64,000 nt of DNA from Phorcus lineatus. Lineage: Eukaryota; Mollusca; Gastropoda; Trochida; Trochidae. The first letter of the stretch is position 1, and each line of letters starts with the position of its first letter. Of this stretch, positions 11,410 to 21,135 are shown in pieces. The DNA is taken from positions 4,702,764-4,766,763 of the forward strand of contig OV121094.1 in NCBI GenBank assembly GCA_921293015.1. The letters run 5' to 3'. The translations under genes were made by a program, and so were the position numbers. The notes beneath the pieces were generated by a model. That model was not told where the DNA came from and searched no databases. It was given only the letters and a program-made list of their open reading frames with translations.

Positions 11410-12555
11410 TAAAGTCGAAATAGAATCTTACTCATCAGGCCTCCAGTCATGAGCAGTTCAATCGACATTGAGAAGCATAGCTTGACTTTTCCAGATGCAC
11501 GTACTTCCCGTGGTGTGCACGACTGATTCAGACATCCGCACATAAAAAATATTCAATTTTGATAAAAAAAATATCAAAATAACTATAGCGAAAGTTGAAG
11601 GAAAATGAACAAACTCTACTCTCATAGCAAATCTGGTTGTTTACCTACTTTTATTATAACAATTATTTCTTGCATTGACTCTACACATTGTTAATCAGCT
11701 TTTGTTTGCACAGTTCCATTGTGAAATCCCATTTTTCGACCGACGGTGAGTTTCTAATTTATGTTTATCATGTTTATTAAGTGAACTCTCTAATGAAATA
11801 CTACAATCATTTTGTGAAGGTTATTTTTGAATTACTTGTCAAAGTGTGGTATGCCTATTTTCGGAGGATTGTAACATAACTTACAAAGTAACCGTCTGTC
11901 TTTTTAGATTTGGAATCGATTAAAATTGTGTATAAAAGCTGTGACTAAGATTCATTTATACAAGGGTAAACACGCATTCAGTTGTATTTTATGAGACAAC
12001 GTTTTGTGATAACTGCTGATAAATGTGTCTGTCATTCCATTCGAATTTATACTTTTTACAAGAGGAAAAAGAAAAAGAAAACAACATCGAAAAAATGACC
12101 AAACCGGGGCAGGTTTGGTTTGGACCTTTGGGCAGGTTGAGTTCTTTAAAACGATTTCGTCACAATGTAAAATGCAAACACATAAAATGTTAATTAAACT
12201 GTATCAAAATGATAACGGGAAATCAGCGTGTAAGTTTGCCATTCGCAACATAAGTTTTAAAATCTTTAAGTGGCATCCTGGAAGTTGTAGTTTTAATGAA
12301 GTACAGAAATTCGACTTCTTTATTAACAGATTTGCGACGTTTAGGCTTCTTTTACCGTTTTACATGGACAGAAAAGATGTATAACTGTAAAAAAAGATAT
12401 GTTTACAGAAATAACAAATTGTGATTAACAATGAGACAACAAAAAAACATGCTAATATGATGTCCATGAATGGCAGCGGCAAGAAAGAGAAAACATTATC
12501 AAGTTGTGATGAATACATCGGTTAGAGATGAGAGATAGTAGGTATTAAATCAGTG
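11410..12555. other. No gene seen
   Basis: A 119-codon open frame at 12025-12384 has no recognisable domain, no clear splice context and Lys/Phe-rich composition expected of AT-rich DNA. Otherwise nothing is supported. Confidence 0.4.
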
Positions 12556-12556
12556 A

Positions 12557-12592
12557 GTTGGGGGGAGGGGGGGGGGGGGGGCTGGGGGTAGT
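12557..12592. repeat. Poly-G tract
   Basis: GTTGGGGGGAGGG followed by a long uninterrupted G run and CTGGGGG. The plus strand is a strong G-quadruplex candidate and may be mis-sized in the assembly. Confidence 0.9.
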
Positions 12593-12949
12593 ACTCTAAA
12601 TATAAGGGTTGAACTTACCGTTTGGGTAGGTCACACGGGACAGTTTCGACCAGTTTACATACTTCCCTTGACAGAATATTTCTATCACGTGTATATCCGG
12701 CACTGTTTTGTTTTTGTTATAAGCTAAAACAAGATGAGATAGGGTAATACAACTCAAACATTTATGTAGATTTTGAAACTAAGTGGCAGAACTAGCCCTG
12801 TCTCCCCTCTTAATAAATACACAACAAAACCATTATAAATTGAATTTTAACCCCTTTCGGAAGAAATGATGTACTAAAATAACTACTACTGCCAAAACTA
12901 AGCCACTTAATTAGTAGTGTATCCAGCTCTCCCACGGCAATTATAGATA

Positions 12950-13740
12950 ATCTTCAGAAGAATGCTACCAATACATTTGGAAAGGCGAACCTGATAAAAT
13001 TAGAGATGTTATGTCACTGACTCCTGAACTAGGGGGAAATAGTGTCCCTGACTTAAATATAGTTATTGCATCACAAAAATTGGATTGGGTGAAGAGACTA
13101 ATATATTATAATGCAATTTGGTCAAGATTAGTTCAGGAATAGAAAAGCTTCTTTTAGCTGATTCCATATATGTTGCAAAGAAAATTGTTCCGAAAGTTCA
13201 TAACAAATTCTGGAAAGAGGTTCATTCCTTGTGGTCATTATTTCTGAATTGTTGTGATAATGAGTCTAAAAGTCATGAAGATATAATGACTGAGTCTATT
13301 TGGTACAATAATGATATTAGGATTGTAAATGACACTATCTATATCCAACAATGGCATAAAAAGGAATTACTTTTTTTCGAAGATATGCTACAGAAAGAGG
13401 GTAAATTAAATGAATATGAATATTTTGTAAAAAGAACAAGACCTAAAAACAGATTTTTTGACATATATGGGTGTAAAGAAATCAATATCGTCATTTTTTG
13501 CAAAATAGGAAGTAGGTATTTACTGCATTTATAAACCTTTTCGACCCTTTAATATATCAACAATTAATAAGCAAGAAGGTTGTTTAGCATTCAATAAGAC
13601 TTTATTAAACCCAAAATTTACAAAACTGAAATCATATCAGATATGGGAAGAATATTTGGACAAACAGCATGGAGAAATATCAATCAAAGGGCAAAAATAT
13701 GTACACAAAGTTGTGAATTAAGACGGATTCAGTTCAAAAT
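12950..13740 (+). pseudogene. LINE (L1/Tx1-like) ORF2 C-terminal fragment
   Basis: In one frame 12958-13150 reads a YIWKGEPDKI block followed by LTPELGGNSVPDLN and KLDWVKRLIYYNAIW. This is the post-RT segment of L1/Tx1-clade ORF2 ('W.G..dKi…GGL.mpdi…LKl.WikRl'). The frame then shifts and 13118-13534 continues as KLLLADSIYVAKKIVPKVHN and NKFWKEVHSLWSLF, homologous in style to the better preserved copy at 50008-51230. Frameshifts and stops make it non-functional. Both ends are truncated. Confidence 0.6.
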
Positions 13741-13762
13741 TATACTGAACATACAAACAAAC

Positions 13763-13891
13763 CACAGGCACCCGGCTCTACTTGTTAATAAATAAGTAAA
13801 GGTAAACCTATATAACATACATAGACTTTCTATATATGTTATATAGGTTTACCTTTACTTATTTATTTACAAGTAGAGCCGGGTGCCTGTG
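13763..13891. repeat. Long near-perfect hairpin (~60-bp arms)
   Basis: The left arm begins CACAGGCACCCGGCTCTACT at 13763. The right arm ends with its reverse complement at 13891, and the arms match almost completely down to a loop of about 6-8 bases near 13823-13830 (one 1-bp difference, TTGTTAAT against TTTACAAG). Confidence 0.85.
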
Positions 13892-14239
13892 CTATTTGCC
13901 TGTCAGTACGCAAAAGCAACAACTATCAGAATGGATTGCAGACTGTGGAGAGGGAAGTTCTGCCCTCAGTGAAGAAAACATTATTTTGGGATTTAAAGGA
14001 AATTCAACAACGAAATTCTTTTCATTACAAAATCAATGATTGATAATTGCAATATAAGACAAATGAAGCCAAACTTCAAACATTTAAATGTTAAATATTA
14101 CCAAGTAAGAAATTTTTTTTTTCAATCTGCAACCCTACAAGATTCTATACCTTCTTGTCTTCTCACCATTTGCTTGTTAGAAATTCCTGATGCTGTGATG
14201 ATGTATTGTTACGTTTGTTAGACATATTACAATGAAAGA

Positions 14240-14669
14240 CCTGTCCATGTAACGTGTGCTTTTAATGCCTATGAATGTATATGGAAATGCACTGTAAAAA
14301 TATGGAAAAAAATTATATTAATTGAAAACCATGAAAACTATCTCAAAGGATATGTAACACAATGACTTCAGATTGTGATAAAGATCTATATACATCTTTG
14401 TAGGTATACAATGGTTTCCTGTGTATTGATAGAAATGCCTATGGTAAAATGCAAAAACAATGATAAAATACAAGTATTCTTGGGATGTATTACACAGAGA
14501 TACTGCGATATGAATGAATGGACACATTAATCATGCTTTTGAACTTATGATATTTAAGTCAATAAATTGACAACAAGTCATAAATATTAATCTAACTGTT
14601 TTGACTTTCCTCAATCATCGGATATTAATTACCTCTTCAAGAAATTTCAACTCAACGAAAAACAATCAT
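14240..14669. other. No gene seen
   Basis: AT-rich spacer with no supported signal. Confidence 0.4.
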
Positions 14670-14689
14670 AGTCACGAGGCCCACCAAGT

Positions 14690-14962
14690 AAGTATCATCT
14701 GTCGACCCATACAACGTTTTAAGTTACAGCTGGGTGGATTATAGTCACGGTATTTTGACTGCCTGCACATTGTTGTAGCCGCAACTACAGGTGCCTCTGC
14801 ACGTATTCCTGTGGCCACTGCCTGGTCATGGATGCGTTGGTTCTTTATAAAGTTGTAACAACAGTCTGCCTCCAAGGTTTATACACCCTGTCATAGGCGG
14901 GCTCGAACCCACTGCAAACAAATTAGTCTGACGCATCACCGACATGGCCACTTTACCCCAAA
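14690..14962 (-). mobile_element. tRNA-derived SINE with internal pol III promoter
   Basis: On the minus strand a box A-like TGGCCATGTCGG (14939-14950) is followed 41 nt later by a canonical box B GGTTCGAGCCC (14899-14909), the spacing of a tRNA gene. A non-tRNA body continues leftwards for at least 200 nt. The acceptor stem does not pair well, which favours a SINE head over a functional tRNA. Confidence 0.6.
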
Positions 14963-15289
14963 GGTTTTGCTGCACTGCATTTCTCTTCTACCAATCGAGT
15001 ATTATTCTCTCCTTTAAACCATAATAATCTAATTAATTTATTTCTTAACATCATCTACAAATTTTACACTTTACGTACGCAACTCGTGAGAATATAAATT
15101 TCTACTTCATTTGATGAGATAAACATGGTATTCGACGAGAAATGTCATATATCCTCTATGTATTGTAACATATATCAAGTGTGTTTATATTTCACACACC
15201 CATGACCATCCGGTATTTGTGTCATACTCTGTCTCTCAGTGAAATAAACACTATCTGGCTAAAGTTGCGATGACCTTTATCTTCACTCG

Positions 15290-15560
15290 TCTTATGCCCC
15301 GCTACTACTCGAGTGATGTCATCAGATCGATGCTGTCACTCTTCCGGCTTTCTTTGGGCGCAAATACACCATTGAAAGAGGTCAATTGTAACATGAAATA
15401 TAAATATATCACCATAATAATATAATTTTTGCGTTGCTCTAACGGATACCATGATTGTATTATCGAGTGAGGTAGAAATTAGAAAATTAAATATTTCACT
15501 CGTGGCCCGGCTTCGCCCATCGTGAAATGCCTACTTTTCTAGCTCACTCGATGGTATTTG
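15290..15560. repeat. Dispersed repeat, left partner of 20490-20720
   Basis: Shares ordered blocks with 20490-20720 in the same orientation: CTACTCGAGTGA(T/C)GT, GAGGTCAATT, ATTTCACTCGTG, and GAAATGCCTACTTTTC against GAAATACCTACTTTTC. The two copies bracket the Crypton-type gene. Confidence 0.5.
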
Positions 15561-15721
15561 TCAAGGAAAGACTATTCTATGAACATTTGTGAATCTGCTA
15601 TAGTTTGGTAAAAACTGGAACACTAAAACGCTAAACAGATAAAGTTAATTGGTTTCGTAAAAATGATGTTTTTGTGCATTTCATTAATGTAAACATGAAG
15701 TATATAAAAGTTACTACCCGA

Positions 15722-15842
15722 GACTCCGGGGTTCATGGTCTATGAATCCCTCAGCACGTGCGGTATGCACACCCGAGCCCGCGGAGCGGGCGAGGGTGTG
15801 CAGCACGTGCTGAGGGATTCATAGACCATGAACCCCGGAGTC
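15722..15842. repeat. 121-bp GC-rich hairpin upstream of the Crypton-type gene
   Basis: Forty-base arms (15722-15761 and 15803-15842, starting GACTCCGGGGTTCATGGTCT) are perfect reverse complements. An inner GCACACCC/GGGTGTGC pair and GCCCGC…GCGGGC extend the stem. Each arm contains a CACGTG E-box (15755-15760, 15804-15809). Confidence 0.9.
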
Positions 15843-16070
15843 GAGGCGTGGTAAATTATTTACACCCAGGTTAAGATTGGAACAGAGATCCACACCGTTA
15901 TGCAACGTAAACTTAGAGTCATAACCTTGGCGCTTAATACCTGGAATATCACTTTCATACCATCTGGAAGAACACATTTCTGCAAGAATACGCTCTTGTC
16001 ATTGCGGTGGTCGGGAACACGAAGAACGATGCGACCGAATGCAGCGTTTACAACGTTAATCGGCATAAAA

Positions 16071-16100
16071 CACGTGCACAGGGATTCATATAAGCACGTG
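16071..16100 (+). promoter_or_regulatory. Putative core promoter with E-boxes
   Basis: CACGTG sites at 16071-16076 and 16095-16100 flank a TATAAG (about 16089-16094), 52-80 bp upstream of the ATG at 16152. GGGATTCATA between them repeats a block of the upstream hairpin. A bHLH factor binding CACGTG is inferred from the motif only. Confidence 0.35.
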
Positions 16101-16151
16101 GTGTAGGCAACTTACGACTCACTTGATCGTTGTCTTTTGACGTCTGAAGTC

Positions 16152-19100
16152 ATGGAATTGGACTCAGAGTCCGACGATATAATTAGTCAGGCGCTCGATA
16201 TGTCGGAGTTGACAAGAGAAACATGTGAGTATTTTTCTTATTTTACAGTTAACCAAATGACTGACAATTCAATCATGTAAGACAAGTTTGATGTATGGCT
16301 AGAAAACTGCTACTTTGAACGTAACACTATTACTTGACGTAATTTTATGTAATAAATCTGGCAACTCAACATTGATATCAACTCTAACTTTTCATATTAA
16401 GTAAAACTATATTTAAATAAATTGAGCAGAATGTACGTAATTTCCGGTATAAAAGGGAGGGGAGTGTTTTTATTACCCTTTTTGGAATTTGATTCATTTC
16501 AGAATACCTATTCATTGTTATAGATTCAAATCAACACAAATATTCATCCTTAAATGCTTAATAAACATATACTAGTAGTAGTTTTTAAGGAAATTCCAAT
16601 AACATATTTATATATGTGCATCATCCCAAATCACACGTTCCATTTTCATGATAGCATTTATCCAACCTATCAAACACTATTAAATCAAATTTGTATCTCT
16701 ATCTGCTCTCGACACGTTTCCCAAAATACGTTTGACCAAATCGCCAGTCTCCTGTTTTCGATGCAAAATATCTACTTTACACGTCGACGTTGTCGCTATA
16801 CAGAACCGAGTGGCATTGAAATTTTACTTTTCATAAACAGTCGATAAATTTCGATAAAATATCACCATTTGAAAACAATTGTCATATGCGACTGTGACAA
16901 CTCGCTGACTCTACCTTCAATCTTATTTTCAAATGGTACTGTCCGTTGATTCAGTATCACTGTAAGGCATAGTGACAACATTAAGATATAATGATGTGGT
17001 TATAATCGCAAACCGGAACATTTTGACAGATTAAAACTTGAATTCAAGAAATGTGGACCTATGATTTTGTTTGATTGAGAATAAATGTGTGGTAACCTTG
17101 TAAGAACATAGGGTTTTTCGGAAGTATTAAACAAAGTGTTACTGACTATCTTTTAACATTCTTTTCAGTATGATAGATTGAAGTCATATTTTGAAATGTC
17201 CCAAGGTATTGGAAAAGGCTTCGCAGCACCTATAAATTATTTTTTTAAATTTATACATTGCAGAATGTGCATGCTATACTCTGAAGCTTGTTCGAATAGT
17301 ATATTCCATATTTTGATTTCCAGTGGCAAATGAACATGGACAAGATTCGGAGGGCTTAGCGTTGTCCTTGACACAGGACAGGTACTTGCCTGAAACAGGT
17401 AAAGCATACCCTAAATATTACAATTTTAGAGTGATATCCTGATATTCGTGCTTGGTAATTCATTTGAAATCGTTGTAAAGTACCAGTAGCGGTAGATGAT
17501 TGTCGGTTCCTTATTGGAACATGAGTACAAAGATGTACACTGTTGTTACCTATGGAAAATATTTTTCATTTCACGTTTGAGTGTCCTTTATAGCATGCGC
17601 CCAGAAAGAAAGTGTTTAATCTTCTAAACTTGCATGTACATGGTGATGCCTTAAATTTCGATTTACTGTTAAATGGCAACAATAATCTATTCTATTTTCA
17701 AAACCAGGCCATTTTAAAGCCGTCCATGTGTGTATGCGTGTGTGTGTCTTAAATTCTCCGTAAATTTCTGTATTATGTCTGTCCATGTCACAGTTATATT
17801 TGTATAACGCTATAACTGTAAATACCTGTGAGAAGGTAACCTAAGTTAGATAACTTGTTCCGTTCTTAAATGAATAAATTATGTTTAAATCAAATCATGA
17901 GTACAGAGTACGTTGTTATCATTTCCAGAACCTGTCAGCGAACCATCTGAAGGGGAAGAATATGAACACCTGTTGGATGTAGCGAAAACCATTCCAGACA
18001 TTTCAGGTGAACTTTTCTGTATACTTTAAAAATCATCTGGAATGACTCCATTTAGTTTTTGAACTCTTCACATGACTTAAATTAAATGGTGTTCACACAC
18101 ACATCGAAAATGCGTAAGTTCCGTTTGAAAAATGGATAAATAACTTGTTTTGGAATGAATTTCTACTAAATTTCCTCAGCCGTTGGATATTCCAAGTTTG
18201 TTGTACTCGGCAACATTTTTATTGAAGTAGTAATAAGTGCTTTGTTCTATTTATACAGATTCTCAGCTGGCGGCTGTAGATACAGCAGTAGACCTTACCG
18301 ATATGTTGAATGATGCCTGTCCTTGCCAAATTGCAACAAGTCGACCTGTCAAACCATTTGCTACGAATGATACCAAAGGAGTAAGTAAACCTTCTAGTTG
18401 TTTAAAGTTCTACCCGATTTAACTCATTAAATTGGAAAAAAATAGTGATGGTATAAAGTACAACCACCATTAATTGATGTTTGACTAACGCAAAGCAACC
18501 ACCATTAATTGATGTTTGACTAACGCAATGCCAACGAAATTGACACAATTTCTTGCGTACCAAACATTTCAGTAAACTGTTACATTCTCAGTTATCTCAT
18601 TTAATTCATGAATACTTAACATAACATAGTTTCTCGGATTCTCAAATGTCATTTTTCGACATTTGCTTTCATGTAATAATATATAATGTAAATTATAAAA
18701 CGTTATATTGGTATATTCGCCATTTGCTATCGGCTTTCAGTACCTCAATTTTGTTTGATCCTTCAATCTACAGTGTTTGGTTTTATTAGATTCTGTACTT
18801 TTATGTACAAAACTGTTTTATGAAATGCTTTGAGCTTCATTGACATCTGTATATTTTAGGATACCTCAAAACGTTTCGAAGATGTGAGCGCCGAGCTGTT
18901 GGCGACAAGAAAGAAGCCCAACATACCGGAAAACACCCTTAAAAAGAACAGATGGGCTGTAAATGTCTTCACAAAATGGAGGGACGAATTCATTTCGGTT
19001 GTCGACAACAGACGTAAGCACGGATATATCTTCAACCTCCTGAATGGTTGTACCAACACTCTAGTGGATATGTCGGATGCGGATATAAATACCACAATGT

Positions 19101-20125
19101 GTCTATTCATCATCGCCTTGAGGAAGACGGATGGCAAGGAATACAAAGGAGAAAGTATACTCTCGATCATATGTGGAATTCAGAGGCACCTTCGATATGA
19201 GGGCAGAGACCTTGACTTCTTCCAGGATACAATCTACAAGGATCTCAAAACAACATTGGACACTACAATGCAGGACAAGTGTGCAAAGGGAATTAAAGTG
19301 TCACGCAAACAGGTACAAATAATTACTCCTCAAACTGAGAGTGTTTTATGGGAAAAGGGATTTCTTGGAGTTGATTCTCCCCAAAGATTGTACAACACGT
19401 TCTTTTGGATGATTGGATTAAATTTTGGTTTGCGTGGAGGACAGGAGCACAGATCTTTGACCTTTAACAACTTTGACTTAAAGGTCGACAGTTCCGGATG
19501 CCGCTATTTGGAATATACTCAATCTGTTAATAAGACCTACACTGGAGGTCTGAAGAACCGAAACACAAATCCACACAGTGCAAGAGCATATGAGAACAAA
19601 AACGACCGTAAGAAATGTCCAGTGTCTGTGTTTGAGTTATATGAATCCAAACTGCCTCCAAACAGAGATCCCACAATCTTGTACTTCAAACCTTTGCTGA
19701 ATGTGAAGGACAATGTTTGGTTCTCACATAAACCGGTGGGGAAAAATACACTTGAAGAACAGGTTAAAAGTATGATGAAAGCAGCTGCGATTGAAGGTTA
19801 CTTTACTAACCATTCGTTGAGAGCCTCGACTGCATCGCGACTCTACCACGCTGGAGTAGACGAGCAAATCATCATGGAACAGACTGGACACAGGAGCAAT
19901 GCTGTTCAAGCATATAAAAGAACATCTGACGATCAAAAGCGGAAAGTGTCAGAGATCCTCCTGGGAATCGACCATGCTGGTAAACGTCCAAGATCTGTGG
20001 TGGCAAAATGTTCGCCGGAAACTGCCGGTTCGTCCAATGATTCAGTGGTTCTTGAATCAAAGTCTCCTGAACAAACTGTTCACCTGGTATTGAACAACTG
20101 TTCAAACGTCAATATTAAAATGTGA
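16152..20125 (+). CDS. Crypton-type tyrosine recombinase/DUF3504 protein (5 exons, 537 aa)
   Basis: Exons 16152-16224, 17324-17398, 17929-18006, 18259-18380 and 18860-20125 join in phase (1, 1, 1, 0) with GT/AG sites throughout. The first 116 residues are acidic and lack a recognised domain (ELDSESDDIISQALDMSEL at the start). The last exon carries an SAM-like N-terminal domain (TLKKNRWAVNVFTKWRDEF) and a catalytic fold with the tyrosine recombinase tetrad: Arg308 in FGLRGGQEHR, His434 and Arg437 in NHSLRAS, His460 in TGHRS and nucleophile Tyr468 in VQAYKR. This architecture fits Crypton transposons and their host-derived relatives (KIAA1958, ZMYM2/3/4, QRICH1). The frame is intact, so it is either a live CryptonA-type element or a domesticated nuclear DNA-binding gene. 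It converges on the TNFR-like gene at 20861. Confidence 0.8.
16225..18859 (+). other. Introns 1-4 of the Crypton-type gene
   Basis: Besides exons 2-4 the span is AT-rich intron. Intron 4 contains a 33-bp direct duplication (18462-18494 and 18497-18529, CCACCATTAATTGATGTTTG core). No further gene is supported. Confidence 0.6.
18860..20125 (+). CDS. Crypton-type gene, last exon (recombinase domain)
   Basis: Acceptor TATATTTTAG|GATACC, phase 0, 421 codons to TGA. It contains the whole recombinase domain and a roughly 60-residue Ser/Lys-rich tail (AGKRPRSV, a possible nuclear localisation signal). A polyadenylation hexamer AATAAA lies at 20675-20680, beyond the hexamer of the opposing gene. Confidence 0.85.
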   Translation, partial: DTSKRFEDVSAELLATRKKPNIPENTLKKNRWAVNVFTKWRDEFISVVDNRRKHGYIFNLLNGCTNTLVDMSDADINTTMCLFIIALRKTDGKEYKGESILSIICGIQRHLRYEGRDLDFFQDTIYKDLKTTLDTTMQDKCAKGIKVSRKQVQIITPQTESVLWEKGFLGVDSPQRLYNTFFWMIGLNFGLRGGQEHRSLTFNNFDLKVDSSGCRYLEYTQSVNKTYTGGLKNRNTNPHSARAYENKNDRKKCPVSVFELYESKLPPNRDPTILYFKPLLNVKDNVWFSHKPVGKNTLEEQVKSMMKAAAIEGYFTNHSLRASTASRLYHAGVDEQIIMEQTGHRSNAVQAYKRTSDDQKRKVSEILLGIDHAGKRPRSVVAKCSPETAGSSNDSVVLESKSPEQTVHLVLNNCSNVNIKM

Positions 20126-20477
20126 AATGTCTCTACGCCTTTGTCTTGTTTTTTTACAAGTTAACAACTGTCATAGTACATAGTACATTTCGGAGCTTTC
20201 CGTCTAGGTAGCATGTATCTGAGAGTAAAATCTCCATTTTCTTCTTAAGTATTCATGGGGGATTCATTAGAATATTTTGCCAGAATCACAAGTTATAAAA
20301 CAAATACACGAAATGAATTCCTTGACAGATCCTTGATATAACACTTTAGCCAGGGTGTAAGTCGATTTACCTGAATTTTCCCTTGTCTGTCTACATCTTT
20401 CAATAATATAGTTTCTAGGAAGGCGTGAAGGTCAAATGGTCATTGAAGGAACCAATTTTCCAAAACTAACAAACTAT

Positions 20478-20483
20478 TTTATT
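20478..20483 (-). terminator. Possible poly(A) signal of TNFR-like copy 2
   Basis: AATAAA on the minus strand, 378 nt past the TGA stop. If used, the 3' UTR would overlap that of the convergent Crypton-type gene, whose candidate hexamer is at 20675. Confidence 0.3.
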
Positions 20484-20489
20484 GCAAGA

Positions 20490-20720
20490 GTGCGACGTTT
20501 CGCTACTCGAGTGACGTTATCAGAACAATGCTATGCTAATTCTGGTACCGGCATTAGCGTGCTTATACAGCACTGCAAGAGGTCAATTTCAACACCAAAT
20601 ACATACAAAACCATGTTATAAATAGAATATCTGCTTTTCAATGACAAATGCAATGTTTATCTCATCTCGTGAAGAATAAAAGTTGACATTTCACTCGTGA
20701 AATACCTACTTTTCCTCCTC
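20490..20720. repeat. Dispersed repeat, right partner of 15290-15560
   Basis: Same-orientation counterpart described at 15290-15560. It lies in the shared 3' region of the two convergent genes. Confidence 0.5.
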
Positions 20721-20860
20721 ACTTGCATTCTATGTACATGAACAGGTAGTGAAAATGGATCAGCATTCTCAACATGCAATTTTTCAAGTCATTTGTGCAC
20801 TTTGTAAATGTAATCCTTACCCCTGTAGAATTGGTCAATACCATTGTTCTAAATGGAAAT

Positions 20861-21135
20861 TCACAAAATCAGGTACAACGGCCCCGGTTTCTTCTTGAGG
20901 AATGTCTGACTGGATGTTGAATCTCGTCTAGGACTTCTTAGATTAACAGAGGGTATACTGTGAAAGGAAGCTTGATCTTGATTGGCTAGATCAATGGAAC
21001 ACTGTCTCCGATTGGCTAGTGGAGGATAACCACTAAAATACTGCTGTGATGGTAGAACTTGGTTTGGTGGTATAAGTGGGGTTGGTGGTATAAGTGGGGT
21101 TGGTGGTATAAGTGGGTTTGGTGGTATAAGTGGGT
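20861..21135 (-). CDS. TNFR-like copy 2, exon H (cytoplasmic tail, stop)
   Basis: Acceptor CTTTTGTTTCAG, phase 1 in, 90 codons to TGA at 20861-20863. It opens with four 6-residue PLIPPN/T repeats from an 18-bp tandem repeat (about 21063-21135), then QVLPSQQYFSGYPPLANRR and a Ser/Arg-rich end (RSPRRDSTSSQTF). A second open frame over the same repeat reads THLYHQ but does not join exon G in phase. Confidence 0.7.

Noticed and set aside
12025-12384. 119-codon frame
   Set aside because: No recognised domain, no splice context, and no start or promoter support; treated as chance in AT-rich DNA.
14880-14960. Functional tRNA gene
   Set aside because: Box A and box B are present, but the acceptor and anticodon stems do not pair; a SINE head fits better.
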